Source of the DNA: Erythrobacter sp.
GTDB lineage: Bacteria > Pseudomonadota > Alphaproteobacteria > Sphingomonadales > Sphingomonadaceae
Length of the DNA stretch: 64,000 bases
Assembly: GCF_030066995.1 (NCBI RefSeq)
Contig: NZ_JASJAP010000002.1
Coordinates: forward strand, 248,001-312,000
Reading direction: 5' to 3'
Part shown: positions 55,222 through 63,315 of the stretch, piece by piece
Layout: every line of letters begins with the position of its first letter
How positions within the stretch are numbered: position 1 is the first letter of the stretch
Program-made: the position numbers and the translations under genes
The notes under the pieces: generated by a model
Told to the model about the DNA's origin: nothing
Databases searched by the model: none
The model's input: the letters and a program-made list of their open reading frames with translations, nothing else

Positions 55222-56027
55222 GCGGTTTGATGCAAGGCAAGCGCGGGCTCATTATGGGTCTCGCCAACGACAAGTCCCTGGCTTGGGGCATTGCCAGGCA
55301 ATTGGCCGAGCAGGGCGCTGAGCTTGCCTTTTCCTATCAGGGTGACGCTCTTGCCAAGCGCGTGAAACCACTCGCCCAGCAGCTTGGCAGCGATTTCACC
55401 TTCGAATGCGATGTGTCGGACATGGAGGCGCTCGACGCGGCGTTCGAGACCCTCAAGAAGCGCTGGGACACGCTCGATTTCGTGGTCCACGCGATCGGCT
55501 TTTCCGACAAGTCGGAGCTGCGCGGCAAATATGTCGACACCAGCCTCGATAACTTTCTGATGACGATGAATATCTCGGCCTATTCGCTGGTCGCAGTGGC
55601 CAAGCGCGCGTCCGAGATGATGCCCGAAACCGGCGGTTCGATCCTGACGCTGACCTATTACGGCGCAGAAAAGGTCATGCCGCATTACAACGTGATGGGC
55701 GTTGCCAAGGCCGCGTTGGAAACTTCGGTGCGCTATCTTGCCAACGATCTTGGCCCGCAGAACATCCGCGTCAACGCGATCAGCGCAGGGCCGGTCAAAA
55801 CGCTCGCGGCCAGCGGGATCGGCGATTTCCGGTACATCCTCAAATGGAACGAGCTGAACACGCCGCTGCGCCGGACGATCACGATCGACGATGTGGGCGG
55901 CTCGGGGCTCTATCTCCTCTCCGATCTCTCCTCCGGCGTCACAGGCGAAGTGCATCACGTTGACGCTGGATATCACGTGGTCGGCATGAAGCAGGTCGAC
56001 GCGCCCGACATCGGTCTGGTGAAATAG
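55218..56027 (+). CDS. fabI: Enoyl-[acyl-carrier-protein] reductase (NADH), FabI type
   Basis: 269 residues. Last step of each fatty-acid elongation round; target of triclosan. GKRGLIMGLANDKSLAWGIA binds the dinucleotide, and the active site Tyr157-x6-Lys164 is in HYNVMGVAKAALE. ISAGPVKTLAASGIGDF closes over the substrate. AAAGGAGG lies seven bases before the ATG, which sits in the stop of the YihY gene (ATGA). Confidence 0.96.
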   Translation: MSGLMQGKRGLIMGLANDKSLAWGIARQLAEQGAELAFSYQGDALAKRVKPLAQQLGSDFTFECDVSDMEALDAAFETLKKRWDTLDFVVHAIGFSDKSELRGKYVDTSLDNFLMTMNISAYSLVAVAKRASEMMPETGGSILTLTYYGAEKVMPHYNVMGVAKAALETSVRYLANDLGPQNIRVNAISAGPVKTLAASGIGDFRYILKWNELNTPLRRTITIDDVGGSGLYLLSDLSSGVTGEVHHVDAGYHVVGMKQVDAPDIGLVK

Positions 56028-56153
56028 CAGGTTTGGTTTCTCTCACGGTAATTCGCTTCGCGAATGCCTCCGAGGGGCGGCCTGACCGGCCGGCGCGCAG
56101 TCGCGCTTGCGAGCCCGCGGGGCTCGGGCTGCCAGCGCCATTCATCCAACCCC
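56028..56153. terminator. Convergent gap with GC-rich hairpins
   Basis: Between fabI and the convergent sugar transferase, GAGCCC-CGCG-GGGCTC (about 56110-56125) and ATTCGC-TTC-GCGAAT (about 56050-56065) form short perfect hairpins. There is no T-run, so terminator function is a guess. Confidence 0.35.
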
Positions 56154-57449
56154 TCACTTGGAGCCAAAGCCGGTCATGATCGTGTGGATCGTGCGCATCA
56201 CGATCAACACGTCGAGCCAGAATGAAAAATACTTGATGTAGTAAAAGTCGTACTGGAGCTTCACATCGATGTCTTCCAGCGTCGCGACGTGGCCCTGATT
56301 GACCTGGGCCCAGCCGGTGAGGCCGGGTTTGAGGATGTTGCGATAGGAATAGAAGGCGAGGTTTTCCTCGTACCAGTTGGCCAAGGCGTTCGCTTCGGGG
56401 CGCGGGCCGATCAGGCTCATCTCGCCCTTCAGCACGTTGAACAGCTGCGGCAGTTCATCGAGGCGATAGGTGCGGATGAAGCGGCCAATGCGCGTAATCC
56501 GATCGTCATCGTCCTGCGTGATCGCCTCTTCGCGCGTTCGCTCACGGCTGGGCGCGTCGCCATTGGTCATCGAGCGAAACTTGTACATCCGGAACGCACG
56601 CCCGCCCATCCCGGTGCGGTTCTGGATGAAGAGCGGCGCGTGGCGATCCTCGGACCAGATGAGCAACGTCAGCGCGAGCATCACCGGCGCGAAAATCACG
56701 ATCAGCACCGCGCTGCCGATCAGGTCGATCAGCCGCTTGACCGGGGTGTAGGAGCGGTTGGGCATCAGCGAGCCGAGCGAATTCTCCGACAGATGCTCGA
56801 TCTTCACCTGGCCGGTGATGCTCTCGGTCAGCTGCTTGTAATGATAAACCGGCACGCCGGCCAAGCTGGCGCGGGCGAGCAGGCGCTCCCACTCTTCGGG
56901 CAGATCGGCGCGAAAATCGGCGACAATGTTCGCCGCGCGGTCGGCCGGGATATCCGGGCGTTTGAGAACGCGGATCGGAAAGCCCTCCATCTCCTCCATT
57001 GCGCGCGCGTTGCCGAAGGGGACGATGTAAAAGGGCTGAAGGCGCAAGGTGCGGTTGCTCCAGCGCAGCTGCGTTGCGATCAGGGTCGCGCTCGCCGCCG
57101 AATAGAACAGGACAACACGGCTGTATTCGATGCGGAAGGTGAACAGGACCAGCGCGGCGATCACGAAGCACATCACCATGATCGGCACGCCGTGCACCGT
57201 CCCGCGCGTACCCGGCAGGTCAAGCACGCGGCCCGCAAGATAAAGCCCGGTAAACAAGGCCGCGGTTCCGGCAATCGCGGTCGCGCGCAAGGTGGGGTCG
57301 GCAAACGGCTCTTCGTATCCGCTCACCAGAAACGCGACGAGCGGCGCGAAGACCACAACCGTCCAGGCAACGCCATATCGGATCACCGATGTTACCGGCC
57401 CGGTAGACCGGCGCACCTGGGTCCCGTTGGTGATGGGTTCGATCAGCAT
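56154..57449 (-). CDS. Undecaprenyl-phosphate sugar phosphotransferase (exopolysaccharide initiator)
   Basis: 431 residues. Four or so N-terminal membrane helices, a soluble linker, then the bacterial sugar-transferase domain: KRLIDLIGSAVLIVIFAPVMLALTLLIW inserts in the membrane, then GMGGRAFRMYKFRSM, YRLDELPQLFNVLKGEMSLIGPRP and LKPGLTGWAQVN. It starts glycan assembly by moving a sugar-1-phosphate onto undecaprenyl phosphate. It faces away from the pse operon across 332 bases; no other glycan-assembly gene follows on its strand here. Confidence 0.92.
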   Translation of the reverse strand: MLIEPITNGTQVRRSTGPVTSVIRYGVAWTVVVFAPLVAFLVSGYEEPFADPTLRATAIAGTAALFTGLYLAGRVLDLPGTRGTVHGVPIMVMCFVIAALVLFTFRIEYSRVVLFYSAASATLIATQLRWSNRTLRLQPFYIVPFGNARAMEEMEGFPIRVLKRPDIPADRAANIVADFRADLPEEWERLLARASLAGVPVYHYKQLTESITGQVKIEHLSENSLGSLMPNRSYTPVKRLIDLIGSAVLIVIFAPVMLALTLLIWSEDRHAPLFIQNRTGMGGRAFRMYKFRSMTNGDAPSRERTREEAITQDDDDRITRIGRFIRTYRLDELPQLFNVLKGEMSLIGPRPEANALANWYEENLAFYSYRNILKPGLTGWAQVNQGHVATLEDIDVKLQYDFYYIKYFSFWLDVLIVMRTIHTIMTGFGSK

Positions 57450-57781
57450 TCGTCTCGTCGCTTTCGACCGGAGCCTGGAACGAACGCGAAAGCCGCGCCG
57501 CCTACGATCATCTCCTTAGTCGCGGGGCTCGACCGGGGGCAAGGCCGGTATGCAAAGACGGCGTGCAGAGACGGCTTGCAGAGGCTGGGCAGCCGCAAGG
57601 CCAGAACGGGGGGGCAGCGACGGCCTTCGCCTACAAGAACGGTCGGCTCTTACACAACGCCGCGCGCGGGTTCGCCAGCGGGCCCACGCCAATCCTGTGC
57701 GCCGTTCTTTTTATGAGCTTTTCCGATTCGGATTTCGCGGGCATAGGCCTTGGTTTCGCGAAGTGAGCGAGTTTCTTGACG
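57450..57781. other. 332-base divergent gap before the pse operon
   Basis: Holds promoters for both sides by position, but I found no convincing -35/-10 pair. A period-13 tandem repeat covers about 57551-57586 (TGCAAAGACGGCG, TGCAGAGACGGCT, then a decayed copy). An open frame at 57563-57766 encodes a plausible-looking but unrecognised 67-residue product; I do not call it a gene. Confidence 0.4.
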
Positions 57782-58792
57782 ATGCTGAATGGTAAATCCG
57801 TACTTGTGACCGGGGGCACCGGATCCTTTGGCAAGGCGTTCGTGCGCACCGTGCTGGATCGCTTTCCCGATGTGCGGCGGCTGGTGGTCTATTCGCGCGA
57901 CGAGCTCAAGCAGTTCGAAATGCAGCAGACCTTTCCGCGCTCGACCTATCCCGCGCTGCGATACTTTCTTGGCGATGTGCGCGATGAAGCGCGCTTGCGC
58001 CGGGCGCTCGAAGGGATCGACATCGTCGTCCACGCCGCCGCGCTCAAACAGGTGCCGGCGGCTGAATACAACCCGTTCGAATGCATCAAGACCAACGTGC
58101 TGGGCGCGCAGAACCTGATAGAGGCCTGCCTCGACAGCGGCGCTTCGCGCGTCGTGGCGCTCTCCACCGACAAGGCCGCTGCCCCGATCAATTTGTACGG
58201 CGCGACCAAGCTGTGTTCGGACAAGCTTTTCGTGGCCGCCAACAACGTCAAGGGCGCGCGCGATGTGCGCTTTTCGGTGGTGCGCTACGGCAATGTGATG
58301 GGCTCACGCGGGTCGGTCATCCCGTTCTTCATGGGCAAGCGGGAGGAAGGCGTCCTGCCGATCACCGATCCGCGCATGACGCGCTTCAACATCTCGCTGC
58401 AGGACGGCGTCGAAATGGTGTTGTGGTCGATCGAGAACGCGAGCGGGGGCGAGGTGCTGGTGCCCAAGATCCCGTCCTACCGGATCGGCGATGTCGCAAC
58501 CGCGATCGCGCCCGAGGCCGAACAGAGAATCATCGGCATCAGACCGGGCGAGAAGATCCACGAGGAAATGATCACCGCCTCGGACAGCTTCAACACGGTC
58601 GATATGGGCGACTATTACGCGATCCTTCCCGTTAGCGCCGAATATACGGTGGAGGACTATTGCGCCAGGCACGGCGGGCAGCCGGTCGAGCCCGGATTTG
58701 CCTACAATTCGGGCACCAATCCCGATTTCCTCTCGGTCGAGCAATTGCGCGATCTCATCGACACGCATGTCACAGGCCAGGTGATCGACTAG
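57782..58792 (+). CDS. pseB: UDP-N-acetylglucosamine 4,6-dehydratase (inverting)
   Basis: 336 residues. First step of pseudaminic acid synthesis. Short-chain-dehydrogenase fold: VLVTGGTGSFGKAFV binds NADP; STDKAAAPINLYGATKLCSDKL holds the Tyr-x3-Lys pair with the Asp-Lys characteristic of the inverting enzymes; VVRYGNVMGSRGSVIPFF and RPGEKIHEEMI follow. ATG at 57782 preferred to the TTG two codons earlier. Next gene begins 12 bases on. Confidence 0.94.
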   Translation: MLNGKSVLVTGGTGSFGKAFVRTVLDRFPDVRRLVVYSRDELKQFEMQQTFPRSTYPALRYFLGDVRDEARLRRALEGIDIVVHAAALKQVPAAEYNPFECIKTNVLGAQNLIEACLDSGASRVVALSTDKAAAPINLYGATKLCSDKLFVAANNVKGARDVRFSVVRYGNVMGSRGSVIPFFMGKREEGVLPITDPRMTRFNISLQDGVEMVLWSIENASGGEVLVPKIPSYRIGDVATAIAPEAEQRIIGIRPGEKIHEEMITASDSFNTVDMGDYYAILPVSAEYTVEDYCARHGGQPVEPGFAYNSGTNPDFLSVEQLRDLIDTHVTGQVID

Positions 58793-58804
58793 AGTCGCGA
58801 AGGT

Positions 58805-59968
58805 ATGGCGGACGACTTCATCCCCTATTCCCGGCAGGAGATCAGCGAAGCGGACATCGCCGCCGTCACCGATCTGCTACGCTCCGATTTTCTTACGCAA
58901 GGCCCCACCGGCCCCGCATTCGAGGCCGCCTTCGCCAAGCGCCATCAGGTGGCGCACGCCATCGGTGTTGCCAGCGCCACCGCCGGGCTTCACCTTGGAT
59001 GCCTTGCTCTGGGCGTCGGCCCCGGAAGCGTGGTGTGGACCTGCCCCAACAGCTTCGTCTCCAGCGCCAATTGCGCGCTGTTCTGCGGGGCCGAGGTCGA
59101 TTTCGTCGATATCGATCCCGCAACCCGCAATATCAGCGTGGAGGCGTTCACCGCCAAACTGGAAGCGGCGGACCGGCAAGGGCGGCTTCCGCAAGTCGTC
59201 ATCCCGGTCGATTTTGCCGGATTGCCGTGCGACCTTGCCGAAATCCGCGCGCTGGCGGACCGCTATGGCTTCGCGATCCTTGAGGACGCAAGCCACGCCA
59301 CCGGCGCCTCGTATCACGGACGCCCGATCGGTTCGGCGCACGCCGACCTCACCGTCTTCAGCTTTCACGCGGTCAAGATTGTCACGACAGCCGAAGGGGG
59401 CATGGTGGTGACACAGAACGACGCGCTCGCGGAGAAAATCCGGTTGCTGCGATCCCACGGCGTGACCCGCGACGGGGCGCTGATGCAGCGCGTTTCCGAA
59501 GGCGCGTGGTACTACGAGATGGTCGATCTCGGCTGGAATTATCGCCTGACCGATCTGCAATCCGCGCTGGGGCTGTCGCAGCTTGAGCGAATGGACGAAT
59601 GGCGCGAGCGGCGCGAGGCTCACGCAGATCGCTACGACGCGCTGCTCGCCGATGGCCCGTTCAAACGGCCCGCGCGCTTTAACGATCGGGTCTCCTCCTG
59701 GCACCTCTACGCTCTCGAGGTGATGGACCACGCCCGCGCCAGCCGGGCCGCGATCTTCGCCGGGCTGCGCGAGGCCGGAATTGGCGTGAACGTTCACTAC
59801 ATCCCGATCCACACCCAACCCTATTACGAGAAGCTCGGTTTCAAGCGCGGCGATTTCCCGAACGCGGTTGCCTATTACGATCGCGCGCTCTCGATCCCGC
59901 TCTTTCCGGCGATGACGACCGGCCAGCAGGACCGTGTCGTGGACACCCTGCTGAAGCTTGCGGCATGA
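58805..59968 (+). CDS. pseC: UDP-4-amino-4,6-dideoxy-N-acetyl-beta-L-altrosamine transaminase
   Basis: 387 residues. PLP-dependent DegT/AryC1-type aminotransferase, second step. The PLP Lys191 lies in FSFHAVKIVTTAEGGM; ILEDASHATGASYHG holds the Asp binding the pyridine nitrogen; WNYRLTDLQSALGLSQLERMD and the C-terminal VNVHYIPIHTQPYYEKLGF match the PseC branch. Overlaps pseF by four bases (ATGA). Confidence 0.93.
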   Translation: MADDFIPYSRQEISEADIAAVTDLLRSDFLTQGPTGPAFEAAFAKRHQVAHAIGVASATAGLHLGCLALGVGPGSVVWTCPNSFVSSANCALFCGAEVDFVDIDPATRNISVEAFTAKLEAADRQGRLPQVVIPVDFAGLPCDLAEIRALADRYGFAILEDASHATGASYHGRPIGSAHADLTVFSFHAVKIVTTAEGGMVVTQNDALAEKIRLLRSHGVTRDGALMQRVSEGAWYYEMVDLGWNYRLTDLQSALGLSQLERMDEWRERREAHADRYDALLADGPFKRPARFNDRVSSWHLYALEVMDHARASRAAIFAGLREAGIGVNVHYIPIHTQPYYEKLGFKRGDFPNAVAYYDRALSIPLFPAMTTGQQDRVVDTLLKLAA

Positions 59969-60672
59969 GCGCGACCGGAAACATCGCGATCATCCCCGCG
60001 CGCGGCGGATCGAAACGCATCCCGCGCAAGAACATCCGCCCCTTCGCGGGCAAGCCGATGATCGGCTATGCGATCGAAGCGGCGCTCTGCAGCCCGGTGA
60101 TCGAGCGCGTGCTTGTGACGACCGACGACACCGCGATTGCCGATATTGCCCGCGATCTGGGCGCCGAGGTGCCCTTTACCCGCCCGCGCGATTTGGCGGA
60201 CGATCACACGCCGACCGTGCCGGTGATCCAGCACGCCATCACCGCAGCGCGCGACGCAGGCTGGGATGTGCGCCGCGCCGTCTGCGTCTATCCGGGCGTA
60301 CCCTTTATCGAGGTCGATGATCTGGCGCGCGCGCTTGAACTGCTCCTCGCGCATCAGGAACAGGGCTACACCTTCCCCGTTGCCGAGTTTCCCAGCGCCA
60401 TCCAGCGCGCGCTGAGACGTGACAGCGAAGGGGGCGTTGCGCCCTTCTATCCCGAGCACGCCGAAACGCGCACGCAGGATCTGGAACCCGCCTTCTACGA
60501 CGCCGGACAATTCTACTGGGGCAGCGCCGCGACCTGGCTTTCGGGCGTGAACATCCACCGCAACGGGTGCGCGATCACCCTTCCCTCCTGGCGCGTGGTC
60601 GATATCGACACGCCCGAGGATTGGGACCGCGCCGAGAAAATGCACACAGCCCTGATGGCGAAAGCGCGCTGA
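59965..60672 (+). CDS. pseF: Pseudaminic acid cytidylyltransferase
   Basis: 235 residues. Activates pseudaminic acid with CTP to CMP-Pse. AIIPARGGSKRIPRKNIRPFAGKPMIGYAI is the CMP-sialic-acid-synthetase nucleotide loop; the DDHTPTVPVIQHAI and YDAGQFYWGSAATWL regions bind the sugar. WRVVDIDTPEDWDRAE ends the fold. The enzyme acts last, yet its gene stands third in the operon. It overlaps pseC and is eight bases from the next gene. Confidence 0.93.
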   Translation: MSATGNIAIIPARGGSKRIPRKNIRPFAGKPMIGYAIEAALCSPVIERVLVTTDDTAIADIARDLGAEVPFTRPRDLADDHTPTVPVIQHAITAARDAGWDVRRAVCVYPGVPFIEVDDLARALELLLAHQEQGYTFPVAEFPSAIQRALRRDSEGGVAPFYPEHAETRTQDLEPAFYDAGQFYWGSAATWLSGVNIHRNGCAITLPSWRVVDIDTPEDWDRAEKMHTALMAKAR

Positions 60673-60679
60673 GCGGGCG

Positions 60680-62236
60680 ATGAAGATCGCCATCCGGGTC
60701 GACGCCTCAAGCGCGATGGGCACCGGCCATCTTCGCCGTTCGCTCGCTCTGGCGGCGGCGCTGCGAGCCCATGGCGGCGACGTGGTGTTTGTCACCCGCG
60801 ATCTCGGTCTCGATCCGCGCGCAATGATCGCCGAGGCCGGCTTTGAAAAGGTCGAGGAACTGCCCGCGCCCGACGCCGCGACCTTCAGTGCCGATCCCGC
60901 AATCGCGCATTCGGCCTGGGGCGCGGTTTCGCAAAGGATCGACGCTGACGAGACAGTGACCGCGCTCGCTCCGGACACGCCCGATTGGGTTGTCATCGAC
61001 AGTTACGCCTTTGGCGCGGATTGGCACCGTGCCGTTCGCGAAGGGCTTGGCTGCGCTGTCGCCGCGATCGACGATCTGGCCGACCGCGCCATGGCCTGCG
61101 ATCTTGTCATCGACCATAACCCCGCGCGCAGTCACAGGGCGAAATACGCCGATGTCGCCCCCGATATCCGCGTTCTGGGCGGGCCGCGTTTCGCGCTGCT
61201 CGGCCCGGCCTTTGCCAGCGCGCCGCGCTACGCCTTCAGCGAGGAGGTCGCGGCGGTCGGGGTGTTCATGGGCGGCGTCGACGCGGGTGGGCATTCCCTC
61301 GCAGCGCTCGACGCGATCGAGCGCGCCGGATTTGCCGGTCCTGTCGAAGTCGTCTCCACCAGCGCCAATCCCAGGCTGTCGGACCTGCGCGAACGGGTCC
61401 ACGCGCGTCCCCTGACCACGCTCAGCGTCGACCTGCCCGATCTTACTGCGTTCTTTGCCCGGCATGACCTTCAGATCGGCGCTGGCGGAGGCGCGAGCTG
61501 GGAGCGTTGCTGTATCGGCGCGCCGACGCTTCTGGTGGTGCTGGCCGCCAATCAGGAAGCGGTGGCACCAAGGCTAGCGGAAGACGGCGTTGTCGCGCTG
61601 GCCGCTGACCCGAGCGTGCAAGCGATCGCCGAGGCGCTCGGACCGCTTCTCGCCAACTCGCATCTCCGGCGGGGGTTAGCGGACAAGTCACGCGCGCTTG
61701 TCGATGGGCGCGGCGCCGAACGCGTCGCGCTGGCCCTGCTCGCGCAGTCGCTGACCTTGCGCAAAGCGCGGCCCGAAGACGCGCGGGCGATGTTCGACTG
61801 GCGCGACCATCCGGCAACGCGCGCCGCCTCGCGCACGCAGGTCCCGCTCGAATGGGAGGCGCACCGGAACTGGCTCGACCGGACGCTCGCCGATCCGCAA
61901 AGGCTGCTTTTCGTCGCCGAAATCGGCGGCCGGGCGGTGGGCGTAATCCGCTTTGACATCGAGCCCGCCCCGCGCGCGCATCCCAGCGCCGAGGTCTCGC
62001 TTTATTGCGATCCCGACCTTCTCGGGCTTGGCCTGGGCTCAAGGCTTCTTGCGGCAGGTGAGAGCGCGCTTGCGGCGCGTCTGAGCGAAGGCACAATCAC
62101 CGCCACCGTGCGCGAAGACAACGCCGCCTCGCAACGCCTTTTCAGCGCCTCAGGATACGAAAGGATCGGCGCGACCCGGTTTCAAAAATCCATGGCCTCA
62201 GCCCAACCCTTGCCCGCCGCGCGCCATCGCGACTAA
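60680..62236 (+). CDS. Fused PseG UDP-sugar hydrolase and PseH N-acetyltransferase
   Basis: 518 residues. Residues 1-350 are PseG, which removes UDP: IRVDASSAMGTGHLRRSLALAAAL with the catalytic His, DLVIDHNPARSH, and the C-terminal GAGGGASWERCCIGAPTLLVV with NQ. Residues from about 357 (LTLRKARPEDARAMFDWRD) form a GNAT domain with GLGLGSRLLAAGESAL for acetyl-CoA and ENAASQRLFSASGYERIG; this is PseH, which acetylates the 4-amino group. In many organisms these are two proteins. The pathway order would be PseH then PseG, so the fusion pairs consecutive steps. Confidence 0.93.
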   Translation: MKIAIRVDASSAMGTGHLRRSLALAAALRAHGGDVVFVTRDLGLDPRAMIAEAGFEKVEELPAPDAATFSADPAIAHSAWGAVSQRIDADETVTALAPDTPDWVVIDSYAFGADWHRAVREGLGCAVAAIDDLADRAMACDLVIDHNPARSHRAKYADVAPDIRVLGGPRFALLGPAFASAPRYAFSEEVAAVGVFMGGVDAGGHSLAALDAIERAGFAGPVEVVSTSANPRLSDLRERVHARPLTTLSVDLPDLTAFFARHDLQIGAGGGASWERCCIGAPTLLVVLAANQEAVAPRLAEDGVVALAADPSVQAIAEALGPLLANSHLRRGLADKSRALVDGRGAERVALALLAQSLTLRKARPEDARAMFDWRDHPATRAASRTQVPLEWEAHRNWLDRTLADPQRLLFVAEIGGRAVGVIRFDIEPAPRAHPSAEVSLYCDPDLLGLGLGSRLLAAGESALAARLSEGTITATVREDNAASQRLFSASGYERIGATRFQKSMASAQPLPAARHRD

Positions 62237-62249
62237 GGCTCACCAGACA

Positions 62250-63308
62250 ATGCAGAACAGCGCTTTTGCCATAAATGGACGCGAAGTGGGCCTTGGCGCT
62301 CGCCCCTATCTGATCGCGGAGATGAGCGGGAACCACAATCATTCGCTCGAGCGCGCGCTGGAGATCGTAACCGCGGCCGCCCAGAGCGGCGCGGACGCGA
62401 TCAAGCTGCAAACCTACACCGCCGACACGATCACGCTCGATTGCGACGCGCCCGGCTTCGTGATCGAGGATGAAACCTCCCTATGGGCGGGGCGGCGGCT
62501 CTACGAGCTTTACCATGAAGCGCACACGCCGTGGGACTGGCACGCGCCGATCATGGAGCACGCCAGAGCGCTGGGCCTCGACTGTTTTTCCTCGCCGTTC
62601 GACGCCAGCGCGGTCGACTTTCTCGAGGGCCTGGACGTACCGGCCTACAAGATCGCAAGCTTCGAGGTGATCGACCTGCCGCTGATCCGCCGCGTCGCCG
62701 AGACCGGCAAGCCGATGATCCTCTCCACCGGCATGGCGAGCGTCGTCGAGATCGGAGAGGCCCTAAGCGTCTGCCGCGAAGCGGGCAATGAGCGGGTCTG
62801 CATCCTCAAATGCACCAGCACCTATCCCGCGACGCCCGAAAGCACGAACATCGCAACGATCCCGAACATGCGCGCGACCTTTGGCTGCGAGGTGGGCCTT
62901 AGCGACCACACGATGGGCACCGGCGTTGCCGTGGGCGCGGTGGCGCTTGGCGCGGTGTTGATCGAGAAGCACTTCACGCTGGCCCGCGCGGATGGCGGCG
63001 TGGACAGCGCCTTCAGCCTCGAACCTGCCGAATTTCGCGCCTTGCGCGAGGAAACGGAGCGCGCGTGGCAATCGCTTGGCCGTGTGACCTATGGCGGCAC
63101 CAAGGCCGAGGAAGGCTCCAAGCAGTTTCGCCGCTCGCTTTACGTGGCCGAGGACATGAAACAGGGCGAGGCGTTCACACCCCAAAACCTGCGCTCGGTC
63201 CGCCCCGGCTTTGGCCTTGCGCCCAAGCATTACGACGTGCTGCTGGGCAAGCGCGTGAACCGCGCGCTCTCCAAGGGCACGCCGGTAAGCTGGGACGTAA
63301 TCGCCTGA
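62250..63308 (+). CDS. pseI: Pseudaminic acid synthase
   Basis: 352 residues. Condenses the hexose with phosphoenolpyruvate to pseudaminic acid. NeuB-type TIM barrel with LIAEMSGNHNHSLERAL, GADAIKLQTYTADTITLD, the ILKCTSTYPATPESTNIATIPNM block and GLSDHTMGTGVAVGAVALGA, followed by a SAF antifreeze-like domain (about 285-350; RRSLYVAEDMKQGEAFTPQNLRSVRPG). Starts 13 bases after the PseGH gene; the next gene begins seven bases later. Confidence 0.94.
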   Translation: MQNSAFAINGREVGLGARPYLIAEMSGNHNHSLERALEIVTAAAQSGADAIKLQTYTADTITLDCDAPGFVIEDETSLWAGRRLYELYHEAHTPWDWHAPIMEHARALGLDCFSSPFDASAVDFLEGLDVPAYKIASFEVIDLPLIRRVAETGKPMILSTGMASVVEIGEALSVCREAGNERVCILKCTSTYPATPESTNIATIPNMRATFGCEVGLSDHTMGTGVAVGAVALGAVLIEKHFTLARADGGVDSAFSLEPAEFRALREETERAWQSLGRVTYGGTKAEEGSKQFRRSLYVAEDMKQGEAFTPQNLRSVRPGFGLAPKHYDVLLGKRVNRALSKGTPVSWDVIA

Positions 63309-63315
63309 GCGCGCG

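Noticed and set aside
56289..57716. 475-codon plus-strand frame over the sugar transferase
   Set aside because: Shadow; the minus strand encodes the full sugar-transferase signature.
57563..57766. 67-codon gene in the gap before pseB
   Set aside because: Overlaps a tandem repeat, has no ribosome site and no recognisable similarity.
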